Notes: generated from the sequence alone by a model not told the origin. 64,000 nt of DNA from Hahella sp. (GCA_028280065.1 JANQMN010000066.1:1-64000), one strand, 5' to 3'; counted from the stretch's first letter, positions 54,250 through 63,870 are shown. Program-made: numbers and translations.

Positions 54250-55989
54250 CTAGTGCTTAAACTGACTCACCATCTGCCGAAGCTCATCGACGATTTGATT
54301 CAGCTGCCGGCTTGCACTGAGGTTTTGGTCGGAGACCTCCAGTAAAGACTGAGACAAATTGCTAATACTCACAATGCTCCTATCGATACTTTCCGCCACT
54401 TGGGTTTGCTCTTGGGTCGCCAAGGATACATTCTGATTTGCGTCGCTAATCGATAACACAGCTTCCAGACTCTCTTCGATGCTGGCATTGGCATCACTGG
54501 CATGGGACACCGTCGATTGAGCGCCGTCGCTGCTTTGTGCCATCCGTTTGACAGCCTGCCGGACATTGGTTTGCAATTTTTCAATCATGGCTTGAATTTC
54601 ATCGGTAGAAGCGCCGGTCTTTTGCGCCAGCGTTCTCACTTCATCCGCAACCACCGCAAATCCGCGGCCCTGGTCGCCCGCCCTAGCGGCCTCGATGGCA
54701 GCATTCAGGGCTAACAAATTGGTTTGATCGGCAATTCCGCGAATAACATCCAGCACGGCACCGATCGCCTCACTGTCACGGCTTAATCCATCGACAGCGG
54801 ATGCGGTCTCGGCAATGGTGGTCGCCAGTTCGTTAATGCGATTTGCGGTTTCGTTGACGATATTCTGGCTTCTTTCACTGGATGATTTGGCCTGGCTGGC
54901 AATGTCCGCAGCATTCGTGGTGTTTTCATTGATCCCTTTTACCGTTGCCGTCATTTCGTTGGTGGCAGTTGCCACCATATCGGTTTCCTGGCGTAATTGG
55001 TCGGCATTGTTCTGCGTTTGATGACTAATCCGCTCGCTATGATGTGCGGACTCCGCCAGCAGCTGGCTGGTCTCATTGATTCTACTGACAATCAAGGCGA
55101 ATTTTTCCAGCATGGAATTGAATGCCCGGCTGATATCGCCAATTTCATTATCCCGGGTATAATTTACCCGCCGGGTGAGATCGTTGGTTCTTTCAATATC
55201 TTCAATCACTTGGTGCAGTTTGGAGATTGGGCGGGTAATCGAGCGGGATAACACATAGCCAATGATGAGAGTAGCAACGATTGAAATGACCAAAATAATA
55301 ATGACACGCCTAACCAAAGCATCGCCTTTGCGGCTGACATTATCCGCACTTGACTGAAGTTGATCGGCAGCAACGGCAACAGCGCTGCCTGCCTCCCCGA
55401 CTTGCTGGCTAATGGATTCGACCGCCGTTGAGGACGTTTCCAGGATCAGTTCAAAACTTGAACTCATGGTCATACTAGAACCCTGCGCCGCATTGACCTT
55501 GGCGCTGATTTCCCGCTGGGTAGCGCCTTGTTTTGCAAGTTCCACCGCCTTATCGATATCGTCTCGGAAGTCGTACAGGTAGGCGGTCACCAGATCCGCC
55601 ATATCCGCCATATCTTCGTTGACTTGGGCAATTTCTTCGAGTTTTTGGTTGAGCAGTTCTTCGCTCTTGCGGCTCTCGGCGATGACCTGGTCGTCTCCTG
55701 TGGTCGCTGAAAGCAGACTCCAATAAAGAAAGTTGCTATAAACGGAATAAGCAGACTGGGTCAGCGTTTGAAGCTTGGCGTTCTGCCGCTGTTGTTCCAG
55801 TAAATCAGCTTGTTTTCTGATAGCTTCGGTCTGCTGGCTTATTTCTATTCCTTGGCCGGAGATTATGGCAACCATCTCCCGGACATCAGTTAAAAGATAC
55901 GAAAGGGATCCAATCAATACCAACACAAATACCAGACTCATCGCCAATGCCCGGTAGAATATCGTGAACCTGAAATGCAGTTTTTTCAC
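54250..55989 (-). CDS. Methyl-accepting chemotaxis protein
   Basis: A 579-residue chemoreceptor. A first transmembrane helix (about 10–33), a helical periplasmic sensor region of about 190 residues without recognisable CACHE or PAS fold, a second helix (about 230–250), a HAMP domain ([20 protein letters not shown]) and a long cytoplasmic signalling helix pair. The kinase-contact hairpin tip is canonical: [20 protein letters not shown], followed by [17 protein letters not shown]. The ligand cannot be predicted. Gene is monocistronic; the next gene (divergent) encodes a solute-binding protein, which could supply the ligand. Confidence 0.95.
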   Translation of the reverse strand: MKKLHFRFTIFYRALAMSLVFVLVLIGSLSYLLTDVREMVAIISGQGIEISQQTEAIRKQADLLEQQRQNAKLQTLTQSAYSVYSNFLYWSLLSATTGDDQVIAESRKSEELLNQKLEEIAQVNEDMADMADLVTAYLYDFRDDIDKAVELAKQGATQREISAKVNAAQGSSMTMSSSFELILETSSTAVESISQQVGEAGSAVAVAADQLQSSADNVSRKGDALVRRVIIILVISIVATLIIGYVLSRSITRPISKLHQVIEDIERTNDLTRRVNYTRDNEIGDISRAFNSMLEKFALIVSRINETSQLLAESAHHSERISHQTQNNADQLRQETDMVATATNEMTATVKGINENTTNAADIASQAKSSSERSQNIVNETANRINELATTIAETASAVDGLSRDSEAIGAVLDVIRGIADQTNLLALNAAIEAARAGDQGRGFAVVADEVRTLAQKTGASTDEIQAMIEKLQTNVRQAVKRMAQSSDGAQSTVSHASDANASIEESLEAVLSISDANQNVSLATQEQTQVAESIDRSIVSISNLSQSLLEVSDQNLSASRQLNQIVDELRQMVSQFKH

Positions 55990-56246
55990 TTTTTAACCCA
56001 CCTTTGTATTAAACAAGCACCTCCTTGTATTTTTTGGTTATCTGAAAAAAGTCCACGCTGTGCCTATCTTTTTATAGCACAAAAAGCAGGCAAGTTTGAT
56101 TGCAAAGTTGGACGAGGAGCCAGGCTTTTGAGGTAGAGTATTGCTACCCTTACCCTGTGGAATGAGAAAAAACTATAGAAACCCGGCATTTTTTGCTGGT
56201 TTATTAGCCAAAAGTTTGTATAGTGCCGCTGCGGAAAGCTACGCTT

Positions 56247-56255
56247 AACAACAAA
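56247..56255 (+). promoter_or_regulatory. Candidate Hfq/Crc target motif before the solute-binding-protein gene
   Basis: AACAACAAA lies 8 nt before the ATG at 56263 and matches the AANAANAA motif bound by Hfq with Crc at translation starts. The window also encodes a CrcZ-like RNA, so catabolite control of this gene is possible. Confidence 0.45.
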
Positions 56256-56262
56256 CTCAGTA

Positions 56263-57042
56263 ATGCGAAAACCTACTTTGTTGCGAACGTTATCATTTTT
56301 GCTCATGTTACCTGTGAGCTTGGCCATAGCTGGCCAAATCAAGGCCGAAACCATTCAGCTAAACACTTTTCATATCCCATTAATGGTGGAAAACGAACAC
56401 CAGGGTATTTTTATAGAGCTGGTTCGCAGTATCGAGGATCATCTCAGCAATGACATAAAGATTAAAGTCTTTCCTGCCAACAGAGCCATACTGCGATTTC
56501 ATGCCAACCTCATTGACGGCCTGTTTCCGGCGTTAGACGTCATGCTGAGCAAACCCTATATCCGGTCTAATGCCATCTATATCAAAGAGGACTTTGGCTT
56601 TGTTGTTAAGGGCAAACCGGTACCTGCCACGCTGGATGACTTGAAAGGCAAGCGCATCGGACTCACCGACGGCTATCCGTATTGTAATGAGCTATTTGAA
56701 GTGGATGGCATTCACTTTGAGTATGCCAGGTCGGATGTAAACAATATCGGAATGCTGGCAAGAGATCGAATCGATGTGTTTATCGTCGAGGAAAAGTCGG
56801 GATTACGCGCCTTTTCCAAATCAGCCACACGGATTCACTATGATTACCATCGAGACTCCCCCCTGTCTCGCATGGACGTATATTTTGCCTTCCAAAATTC
56901 TTCCCAGGGTAAACGCTATGCCGAGCTGTTTAATAATGCGCTATCCATCATGCAAAGGGACGGCAGCTTTGCGAGCATTTTTGCCAAGGTCAACGTAAGG
57001 CAGAACACTAGTCAGCCTGCTCACCGACGAACCAAGCATTGA
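56263..57042 (+). CDS. Periplasmic solute-binding protein, family 3-like
   Basis: 259 residues with a signal peptide (MRKPTLLRTLSFLLMLPVSL, cleavage near IKAE). The mature part follows the bilobal family 3 pattern (IELVRSIEDHL, then VMLSKPYIRSNAIYI, TLDDLKGKRIGLTDGYPYCN in the hinge region, and a C-terminal MQRDGSFASIFAK). No transporter genes are adjacent, so it may be an orphan binding protein, for example one presenting a ligand to the neighbouring chemoreceptor. It is convergent with the VWA gene (2 bp between stops). Confidence 0.85.
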   Translation: MRKPTLLRTLSFLLMLPVSLAIAGQIKAETIQLNTFHIPLMVENEHQGIFIELVRSIEDHLSNDIKIKVFPANRAILRFHANLIDGLFPALDVMLSKPYIRSNAIYIKEDFGFVVKGKPVPATLDDLKGKRIGLTDGYPYCNELFEVDGIHFEYARSDVNNIGMLARDRIDVFIVEEKSGLRAFSKSATRIHYDYHRDSPLSRMDVYFAFQNSSQGKRYAELFNNALSIMQRDGSFASIFAKVNVRQNTSQPAHRRTKH

Positions 57043-57044
57043 CC

Positions 57045-58265
57045 CTACAGAACCAATTCCTCGTGATAATGCAAACCACGTTTTCCTGCCTGCTGTTTGA
57101 TAACTTGGTGCAGCTGATTGTTTAATGTCGCTTCACGCGTCTCGGGCGCCAGTTTTTGCTCCAAGTATTGACGGCGTTCCCTGGCTAAGAGTTCGATTTG
57201 CTGCTCCAACTTACGCCGCTCCCGAATACGCTCGACGACCAGCCTTTCTCTAGCACTTGGCTTAACCAGCCGCAGGGCGGCGGGCAGCTCCTCTTCAGCG
57301 ACATCCTCCAGCTTCATGGCACGGGCGTCGATCATTTCAATCAAATCCCGGTTGCCATGGGCATTGATCTTACCGGCGGCAGTGAGGTTGAACTCTGCTC
57401 TTTTTGCCAAATCGGCTGTAGGACTGTGTTCTTTGATTCGGTTCGAAACAGCGGCTTTTCGGTCAAGTTCCTCGATAACTTCCGGTGCACCAAAATACAG
57501 CCTGGCACTTTCCAGAGACCTGCCCAGGCGCGCAAGCTCGGCATCAAAGGGCGTGCTGGTCCGGACCCGGTGGACATTGTGCGAAACCTGCAGATATTGA
57601 CCTTGGCTTAAGGCCGCAATCTCTTGCCAAAACTGGCGGGTAACCGGATCGTTCCCGGCTTGCAGGGTATTCACCACTATGCCCTTTGCAGTTGCCCAAC
57701 GAAGAATCTCGGGATAGCGCACCTCGTTTGCGTAGTCCATGTGCGGTGGAGCGTCACCGATCAGAAATACCGTCTGGTAAACCGGCTCACCCTGGACGCC
57801 GGCAGGACTGCTCCAATGAATCTGTTGCAGGGACGCCGCCAACGCACGGTTAACGCTCTCCGGGCCGTCGCCGCCACCGGCAGCATTCAGCTCCATAAGA
57901 CTGGCATATATTTGGTCCATATCCTCCGTCAAATCGAAAACCTTGGTTTCATATATATCTCCACGGTCTCGATAGGCCACCAATCCGATTCGGAGGCGGG
58001 GGGCGGGTGCACCCTTTGCCAGGTTAGTGGCAATTGCCCAGATATTTTGCTTTGCCGCATCGATTAAACCCGACATGCTGCTGGTGGTATCCAACACGAA
58101 AACCACCTCGACCAACGCCTCGCGCTTCTGCGGCAGCTCCTCAGAAACAACGGACAGTGATTTTTCCGACCATAAATTCCATTGCCCACTAGCGACATAG
58201 GGATGGGCCAAAACGCAGACTAACGTGCAAGTATAAAGCAGGCCGATCAGACGATGGTTACGCAT
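57045..58265 (-). CDS. Exported VWA-domain protein
   Basis: 406 residues from ATG 58265, which has AAGGAG upstream (the TTG at 58280 does not). A signal peptide (hydrophobic to about VASGQW) is followed by a von Willebrand factor A domain starting EVVFVLDTTSSMSG. The MIDAS motif is D-x-T-S-S rather than the canonical DxSxS, with later metal-site residues in AAGGGDGPES and FLIGDAPPH. The C-terminal ~150 residues are helical and highly charged. It is the last gene of the pspA-like–membrane protein–VWA operon. A metal-dependent protein contact in the periplasm is the usual role for such domains; the partner is unknown, perhaps the large sensor domain of the adjacent kinase. Confidence 0.85.
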   Translation of the reverse strand: MRNHRLIGLLYTCTLVCVLAHPYVASGQWNLWSEKSLSVVSEELPQKREALVEVVFVLDTTSSMSGLIDAAKQNIWAIATNLAKGAPAPRLRIGLVAYRDRGDIYETKVFDLTEDMDQIYASLMELNAAGGGDGPESVNRALAASLQQIHWSSPAGVQGEPVYQTVFLIGDAPPHMDYANEVRYPEILRWATAKGIVVNTLQAGNDPVTRQFWQEIAALSQGQYLQVSHNVHRVRTSTPFDAELARLGRSLESARLYFGAPEVIEELDRKAAVSNRIKEHSPTADLAKRAEFNLTAAGKINAHGNRDLIEMIDARAMKLEDVAEEELPAALRLVKPSARERLVVERIRERRKLEQQIELLARERRQYLEQKLAPETREATLNNQLHQVIKQQAGKRGLHYHEELVL

Positions 58266-58325
58266 GCCGTACTCCTTCAAATCATAAAAGTTAATAGACC
58301 ACTTGGTGCTTCAGCGCTTGGCCCT

Positions 58326-58892
58326 TCAACGCTTGGCTGCCAGGCGCCGCAAGGCGGCTTGCGCCGTTTGATAAGACTGCTCAAACCGATCTTTGTTTTG
58401 ATCCTTTGGGGAACCTGGTGCAGGCCGATAACCTGGCAACAAGGCTACCGCTGCCAGGACGGCAAAGAACGCCCATAGGCTAAGAAACACACTGTGGGTA
58501 TGCAGAGCGGTCAGCAAGGTACAGAGCAACGCAACGCCGTTGATAAGGGTGTCAGCCAACGCCGAAAGCGGCCGGCCGTAAGACAATAAACAGCGTATAA
58601 TCCATAACAAACCGACGAGTGTAGCCAACCAGACCGACAGGCTGGGATTAAAAACAGCGAGAAATGCAATCACCGCTGACCAGCTTGCCATCCCGACCAC
58701 AAGCCCTCTTGAAGCAAACCGGCCGGATAAGCCGTACAAACTTGCCAAATACAGAAAGGACAAAGAGGCCAATACGATTCGAGCTGTTAATCCCGAGCCG
58801 AACAACGGCGTCAATAACGAAAAGCAAATCGACCCGATCAAACTTAATCCGAGGGCCACCGCTGTTCCACGCCAAAATGCCAAATTTTTCAT
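58326..58892 (-). CDS. Multi-helix inner membrane protein of unknown function
   Basis: 188 residues from ATG 58892, with GGAG seven bases upstream. About six transmembrane helices occupy residues 8–160, followed by a short cytoplasmic tail rich in Lys/Gln/Arg (SPKDQNKDRFEQSYQTAQAA). No family recognised. It is embedded between the PspA-like and VWA genes in one operon (19 bp after the first, 60 bp before the second), so it is probably the membrane partner of the PspA-like protein. Confidence 0.75.
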   Translation of the reverse strand: MKNLAFWRGTAVALGLSLIGSICFSLLTPLFGSGLTARIVLASLSFLYLASLYGLSGRFASRGLVVGMASWSAVIAFLAVFNPSLSVWLATLVGLLWIIRCLLSYGRPLSALADTLINGVALLCTLLTALHTHSVFLSLWAFFAVLAAVALLPGYRPAPGSPKDQNKDRFEQSYQTAQAALRRLAAKR

Positions 58893-58911
58893 GGTCATAC
58901 TCCTATGAAAA

Positions 58912-59445
58912 TCAAGAATTTCCGGAACGTTTCTTTTGCTCCTGGAGGAGGGCGATCGCCACATCCTCTTCGCTGATTACCAGCGGCATCGCGGTTTCGA
59001 CGTTGGTGTCCCCATGGACCGGCCTTTCGTACAAAGCCGCCTTCTGCTTCATACTTTCCAGTTTTCGATTGTTTTCAATTAAATGCTTTTCTAACGCGTC
59101 GCATTGACGTTCAAGTTCCTGTCGGCGCTTCTTCAGCACACCCTGGCTTTGCTTTTGCTCCAGCTTTCTGCGTACCAGGTTTTTCGCCAGCGCCTGATTT
59201 TCTGTTTCAAAGCAAAGATCCAACTGCTCCTCAATGGTTTGCAACGATGTTTCAAGCTCCTTTTCCTGCCGCTCAACTTGATCCAATTCGCCCTGCTTCC
59301 GTTGATACTGTTCCGAGATCTCCATGCAGCCACTCTGCATTTCCCGAATCGCCTGCTTCAAAAGTGTTTCCGGCTCCTCCAATTGGTCCAGAATGGCGTG
59401 CATATCGGCTTTAAATAAACGTGAAAAACGGGTGAAAATCGCCAT
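58912..59445 (-). CDS. Short PspA/IM30 family protein
   Basis: 177 residues, shorter than typical PspA (about 220). The N-terminus MAIFTRFSRLFKADMHAILD is the amphipathic-helix segment typical of PspA/IM30, then LEEPETLLKQAIREMQ and a long coiled coil to about residue 140, ending in a short Ser/Glu/Lys tail. The two last helices of the ESCRT-III-like fold appear reduced. It is the first gene of a three-gene operon, divergent from a two-component system. The second PspA homologue in the window, different in length and context from the YjfJ-like one. Confidence 0.85.
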   Translation of the reverse strand: MAIFTRFSRLFKADMHAILDQLEEPETLLKQAIREMQSGCMEISEQYQRKQGELDQVERQEKELETSLQTIEEQLDLCFETENQALAKNLVRRKLEQKQSQGVLKKRRQELERQCDALEKHLIENNRKLESMKQKAALYERPVHGDTNVETAMPLVISEEDVAIALLQEQKKRSGNS

Positions 59446-59525
59446 TTCAAAACTCCTGTTTCAGGTAAATGATTGGGGTATGCCGATACTGTATGCAGAG
59501 CACGGCGCTTATAGCAGGCACACTT

Positions 59526-59564
59526 GTGTAAAACTGCCCATCGCTGATTTACAATCTGTTTACA
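59526..59564 (+). promoter_or_regulatory. TTTACA direct repeats in the divergent pspA-like / response-regulator region
   Basis: TTTACA at 59548–59553 and 59559–59564 (period 11 bp), plus an inverted copy TGTAAA at 59526–59531. Direct repeats one helical turn apart are the usual binding sites of OmpR-family regulators. The position between the operon and the regulator gene suggests control of both. Confidence 0.6.
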
Positions 59565-59620
59565 TGGATGAACAGGACCAGTTGCTATGCTATTAGGGAC
59601 ACGAATAACTCGGGGTGGAT

Positions 59621-60334
59621 ATGTCACGCAAAGCCAGATTACTGATTATTGAAGACGAACAGGCGATTCGCACCGGATTGGTGGATGTGTTCGTATTTCA
59701 TGGCTATGAAGTGGACTTCGCCGAAGAAGGCAACGATGGTTTGCGTAAGGCGCTAACCGGTAAATACGATCTCCTACTGCTGGATATCATGTTGCCGGGT
59801 ATAAACGGTTACGATATCTGCGAAGCGATTCGCGAGCAGGACAAGGAACAGGCGATTATTATGCTAACCGCCAAATCCGGCGACGAGGACATTATTCACG
59901 GCCTGGCCCTGGGCGCAGACGATTATGTAGCCAAGCCGTTTTCGATCGCCCAATTGGTTCTGCGGGTTCAGGCCGTGCTAAGACGCTCGCGGCTGCTTGA
60001 CCGGGAGGGCCATGAAATCTCCCTGAGATTACCGGAGCTTGCGGCAGGTACTATCGATACCCGGAATTTACTGGGCAATCTGTATGGCAAGGAAGTGCAG
60101 TTCACCCGTCGGGAAGTCGACATTCTTCAGTACCTGCACGAACATACCGATCGGCCCGTGTCCAGGGACGAGCTGCTGAATAAGGTCTGGGGTTATGCAA
60201 AAAATCTGGATCTGGAAACCCGGACGGTGGATATTCATATAGCCAAACTGCGCCGCAAGATCGAACGCGATCCCAAACATCCACGCTTCCTCATAACGGT
60301 CAGAGGTGGCGGCTATCGATTAGTTAGCGTCTAA
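59621..60334 (+). CDS. OmpR-family response regulator
   Basis: 237 residues from ATG 59621 with GGGG upstream (a GTG at 59615 would add two). Receiver domain: acidic pair IIEDE, phospho-acceptor Asp55 in LLLLDIMLPG, switch Thr in MLTAKSG and conserved Lys in YVAKPFS. C-terminal winged helix of the OmpR type: FTRREVDILQYLHEH, then SRDELLNKVWG, the recognition helix in TRTVDIHIAKLRRKIE, and VRGGGYRL. The kinase gene follows after 5 bp. It probably activates the divergent pspA-like operon and its own gene through the TTTACA repeats. Confidence 0.95.
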   Translation: MSRKARLLIIEDEQAIRTGLVDVFVFHGYEVDFAEEGNDGLRKALTGKYDLLLLDIMLPGINGYDICEAIREQDKEQAIIMLTAKSGDEDIIHGLALGADDYVAKPFSIAQLVLRVQAVLRRSRLLDREGHEISLRLPELAAGTIDTRNLLGNLYGKEVQFTRREVDILQYLHEHTDRPVSRDELLNKVWGYAKNLDLETRTVDIHIAKLRRKIERDPKHPRFLITVRGGGYRLVSV

Positions 60335-60339
60335 GTCGA

Positions 60340-62589
60340 ATGGCGACCAAATCCATTAAACAACGGTTGAGCCCGGCACGCCTGCGCTGGGCCGTGCTAT
60401 TGTTACTCGTCACCATACTAGTCCCACTCATTGTCCTAATGTTTCAGACTCAACGGCAGTTGAAGTGGGAGGCTTTTTATCAGCACCGGGTACTGGCCGA
60501 GCAAGTTGCACGCACAATCGCCGAGCCGTTGAATCAGGCGATTCTCAAAATGGAATCCTATAGTTACAATGATTACCAGTTCTTTATCGATCAGCCGGAC
60601 GATCAAAGCATCGGCCTGGTACAACGCTCTAACTTGGCCAATTATCCGGTAGTGGCAGAGATACCGGGACTCTTGGGATATTTTCAGGTGGATGAACAGG
60701 GGCGGTTCTCTTCGCCGCTGCTACCCAGTGCTGCGTTGACCAGCTTTCCCAATCTTACGATCTCAGATTACGATGCCCGCCAGGATCTACAAAACCAACT
60801 GCTTAATGTATTAAGTGATAACAGACTTGTACGAAAGACTCACCAGGATTTACCAATCGAAGAAATCGCGGTCATTTCTCCCGAACCTCAGGATTATTCT
60901 ACCGGCAAGAATTTCGATCTGTCCGGCAGTCTAGGCGCGTCCTCCGCTGCGGAGGCTGTGCCTGAAATTCAAGAGTCGGCGACGCCAACGGTATTCGCGG
61001 ATGCGCCTGAGTCAGTCACTCCGGAGTATGCTGAAAGCGCCAAAAACGAAGGGCTGGGGGTTGCGCAAAGTAACCGCAACCTGCTCATGGAAGAAGATGC
61101 GGAACTCTATTCACAGAGTGTGTTTGATGAGCTGAACCAACGCCAAATAGTCAGGCCAGACCTCGCTCGTAAACAAAAGAGCGCTGCTCCCGCCCAGTCC
61201 AGACTGGAGGATCTAGAGCTCAACAAGGAAGCTTTTCAAAAGGCTCGCGAGCAGGAACTACGGGCCGACAAAACCGGTGGAAAAAGCTCGCCGGCGGCTT
61301 CTCCGGCAGCAGAAAAAAAAGCCAGCCGCAAACGCCAGACTCTGGTGGTGGAAAACCTGCTTACTCAAGACGCCGCAACTGAGGCGGATCGACAGCCGCG
61401 ACCTGATCCGGTCCAACGAATTCGAATATTCGAAAGTGAACTCGATCCCTATACCCTTGCACGCCTGGACAGCGGTGAATTCGTGCTGTTTCGCAAGGTT
61501 TGGCGCGAGGGTAAGCGGCTGATTCAAGGGGCAATCATTCAACCGGAAACTTTCATCAAAGCAGCTCTGGTGGAACCATTTCTGCAAAGCCAGCTAGCCG
61601 GCATGAGCAGCATGGTCGTTGCTTTTCAGGGAGATGTGCTGACATTAGCCTCCGGCAGAGAACCGGACTCCTATTCCGCATTCGGCCGATCCGCCGGAGA
61701 TGTGAAGGGAGATTTGCTCCATCAGGGCAGGCTATCAGCTCCCCTGGAAGGTTTTGAAATGGTCTGGACAATCAAACAGCTACCCGTAAGCCAGGGAGCC
61801 CGAATCATTGTATGGTCCAGCATCGCTCTGGTGGCGGTCATACTGCTTGGTTTTGCGATGCTTTACCGACTCGGCATAAAGCAAATAGTCCTTGGCCGAC
61901 AGCAACAGGATTTTATCTCCGCCGTCAGTCACGAGTTGAAAACTCCGCTAACCTCTATCCGCATGTATGGAGAAATGCTGAAAGAAGGCTGGGTAACGGG
62001 AGATAAACAGCAAGAGTATTACCATTACATCTATGACGAAAGTGAACGGCTCTCCAGACTAATAGCAAACGTTTTGCAATTGGCGCGCCTGGAGCGCAAT
62101 GAAATAAAACTTGAACCGGGCAGTTTTGAAGTAGCTCAGTTGGTTGATTTGATTCGTTCGAAGATAGATGCACAATTAACCAAAGCGGGGTTTAACTGTA
62201 CATATTCCGTGGATGCTGCCGCGCAATCATCCAAGCTGGAAGTCGACGCCGACGCGTTTTGTCAGATCATTATCAATATCGTTGATAATGCCATTAAGTT
62301 TACCGGTAAGTACGGCAACCCCAGGCTGGATCTCCGGGTAAGTAAAATCCAAAATGAAAACATACTGATCAGCGTGCGTGATTACGGCCCGGGGATTCCC
62401 AGCAAGCAGTTGAAGAAGATTTTTGAGCTGTTTTATCGTCCTGGAAATGAGCTCACTCGAGAAACCGTCGGCACCGGCATTGGTTTGGCACTGGTAAAGC
62501 AACTGGTTACGGCAATGAACGGGCGCGTCGATGCTCTCAACTCCCGCCCTGGTGCGGAATTCAGAATTACCCTGCCGGTGCAATCTTAA
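60340..62589 (+). CDS. Sensor histidine kinase with very large periplasmic region
   Basis: 749 residues. The first transmembrane helix is about 16–35, the second about 487–508, leaving roughly 450 residues in the periplasm, several times the usual size. The outer region has two folded-looking parts (about 40–180 and 370–485) separated by a Ser/Ala/Glu/Lys-rich, low-complexity stretch (about 185–350). There is no clear HAMP. HisKA carries the phospho-acceptor in SAVSHELKTP (His531); HATPase_c has NIVDNAIKF, RDYGPGIP and GTGIGLALVKQ. Partner of the upstream regulator. The long flexible outer part could contact the exported VWA protein or the envelope; that is inference. Confidence 0.93.
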   Translation: MATKSIKQRLSPARLRWAVLLLLVTILVPLIVLMFQTQRQLKWEAFYQHRVLAEQVARTIAEPLNQAILKMESYSYNDYQFFIDQPDDQSIGLVQRSNLANYPVVAEIPGLLGYFQVDEQGRFSSPLLPSAALTSFPNLTISDYDARQDLQNQLLNVLSDNRLVRKTHQDLPIEEIAVISPEPQDYSTGKNFDLSGSLGASSAAEAVPEIQESATPTVFADAPESVTPEYAESAKNEGLGVAQSNRNLLMEEDAELYSQSVFDELNQRQIVRPDLARKQKSAAPAQSRLEDLELNKEAFQKAREQELRADKTGGKSSPAASPAAEKKASRKRQTLVVENLLTQDAATEADRQPRPDPVQRIRIFESELDPYTLARLDSGEFVLFRKVWREGKRLIQGAIIQPETFIKAALVEPFLQSQLAGMSSMVVAFQGDVLTLASGREPDSYSAFGRSAGDVKGDLLHQGRLSAPLEGFEMVWTIKQLPVSQGARIIVWSSIALVAVILLGFAMLYRLGIKQIVLGRQQQDFISAVSHELKTPLTSIRMYGEMLKEGWVTGDKQQEYYHYIYDESERLSRLIANVLQLARLERNEIKLEPGSFEVAQLVDLIRSKIDAQLTKAGFNCTYSVDAAAQSSKLEVDADAFCQIIINIVDNAIKFTGKYGNPRLDLRVSKIQNENILISVRDYGPGIPSKQLKKIFELFYRPGNELTRETVGTGIGLALVKQLVTAMNGRVDALNSRPGAEFRITLPVQS

Positions 62590-62631
62590 ACAGGAGGGCT
62601 GAAACATGAGGACAAAAAACAGGTAAACTAA

Positions 62632-63021
62632 CTAGTCCCCGGCAACCGCGATGCGCCAGCGATAATGCGCAATGTCCTTTAGGTTCAGCGGACAATTGGG
62701 ATAGATCGCAGCATATTCTTCGCAGTTGCCACAGAAAATATAGCCGGCGTTTTGCACTTCATAGAATTTGATATTGCCACAGGTGGTATTTAAAGAAAGG
62801 TATTTGGCCAGGCTATAGGGCATTTTGTCACCCTTAGGATTGTCAAAAGCTTCAGCCAACTTGCCTTCGAGAGTAACCTGATTCCCTTCAGGATCAGCAA
62901 CTGCCAGCCGGTAACTGCTACCGTTCAACCGGTAAATAGTGCCATGCTCCGTCACTTCCTGTTCCTCACTGCACCCCCAGATGCCAGCAACCAGCAAGAT
63001 ATAGAAAAGTGTGTATTTCAT
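62632..63021 (-). CDS. Small cysteine-containing lipoprotein
   Basis: 129 residues. A short signal peptide ends in a lipobox-like IWGC (Cys17), so it is probably a lipoprotein. The mature domain has four further cysteines (NTTCGN, IFCGNC, PNCPLN), which could form two disulphides, and no recognised family. It starts 4 bp after the stop of the solute-binding-protein gene and is thus in one operon with it. The function is unknown. Confidence 0.7.
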   Translation of the reverse strand: MKYTLFYILLVAGIWGCSEEQEVTEHGTIYRLNGSSYRLAVADPEGNQVTLEGKLAEAFDNPKGDKMPYSLAKYLSLNTTCGNIKFYEVQNAGYIFCGNCEEYAAIYPNCPLNLKDIAHYRWRIAVAGD

Positions 63022-63025
63022 AACA

Positions 63026-63838
63026 TTATCGAGCTAACAGCTTCGCTTCACTGATATTGCGCAAAATAATATCTTGGATTTCACCGGCCTTACGCATTTG
63101 CTCAATGGTTTCATTAAACTGACGCAGAAATGGATCTGCCTGTTGCATCGGCCAGTGGGAGGACAGCGCCAAAAATCCGGCTTCCTCCTCAATTCTCACT
63201 ATCTCCTTGATATAATCGGGCTGAAAACTAGGATACTGATGCTGCAGCGCTTTTAGATACCATTGAATTGTCACCCGATCATTGATGTGGCAGTCGGCGC
63301 GTCCCAGATTAAGCAATTGCATGGCGTTATCAGGTCCGGGAACCCTGATAACATCCAATTTCCCCAAATTTACCAAGCCCCAAAACTCATCTCCACCCAT
63401 AAGGACACCTAAACTCAACGCAAATCTCAGATCCACAAAATCATCCGGCCAGGTCGGTTCCGGACGCGAATGAAAACCTAGCTTATCCAGTTGCCGGACG
63501 TTGCAATAGACCGTTGAAGTTTCGGCCATAATCGGCACCGAGTAGCTGCGTAGGAATGGCCTTTGGTCAGGAAAGTAATGCGGTGGAAATATGCCGACCG
63601 CCCCCCCCGTCTCCACCATGTACAGCGCCCGCTTCCAGGGAACCAGCTTGATTGCAAAACCGTCCTCGCCCATTTTCTCTAACGCTCCGGACACAATATC
63701 GCTGTAGATACCTTTGGCGGATTGACCGTTCAGATAAGAAAATGGCGGATGCAACGAATCGCCTACAATTAGCAAACGCTCAGCATACGCCGTATTCAGT
63801 AGCAGAATAAAGGCAAGAGCAAGGTAAATTCTAAGCAT
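63026..63838 (-). CDS. Periplasmic solute-binding protein, family 3-like
   Basis: 270 residues from ATG 63838, with GAGG seven bases upstream (the TTG at 63853 has no such site). Signal peptide ending near TAYAER. The mature protein follows the family 3 pattern: LLIVGDSLHPPFSYLNGQSA, then AVGIFPPHYFPDQRPF, and a hinge region DLRFALSLGVLMGG. It ends FNETIEQMRKAGEIQDII, typical of these proteins. No permease or ATPase genes adjoin; a small lipoprotein gene follows. It is a distant relative of the gene at 56263. Confidence 0.85.
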   Translation of the reverse strand: MLRIYLALAFILLLNTAYAERLLIVGDSLHPPFSYLNGQSAKGIYSDIVSGALEKMGEDGFAIKLVPWKRALYMVETGGAVGIFPPHYFPDQRPFLRSYSVPIMAETSTVYCNVRQLDKLGFHSRPEPTWPDDFVDLRFALSLGVLMGGDEFWGLVNLGKLDVIRVPGPDNAMQLLNLGRADCHINDRVTIQWYLKALQHQYPSFQPDYIKEIVRIEEEAGFLALSSHWPMQQADPFLRQFNETIEQMRKAGEIQDIILRNISEAKLLAR

Positions 63839-63870
63839 GAAAAATCCTCGCAACTCGATACCCGTTTATT

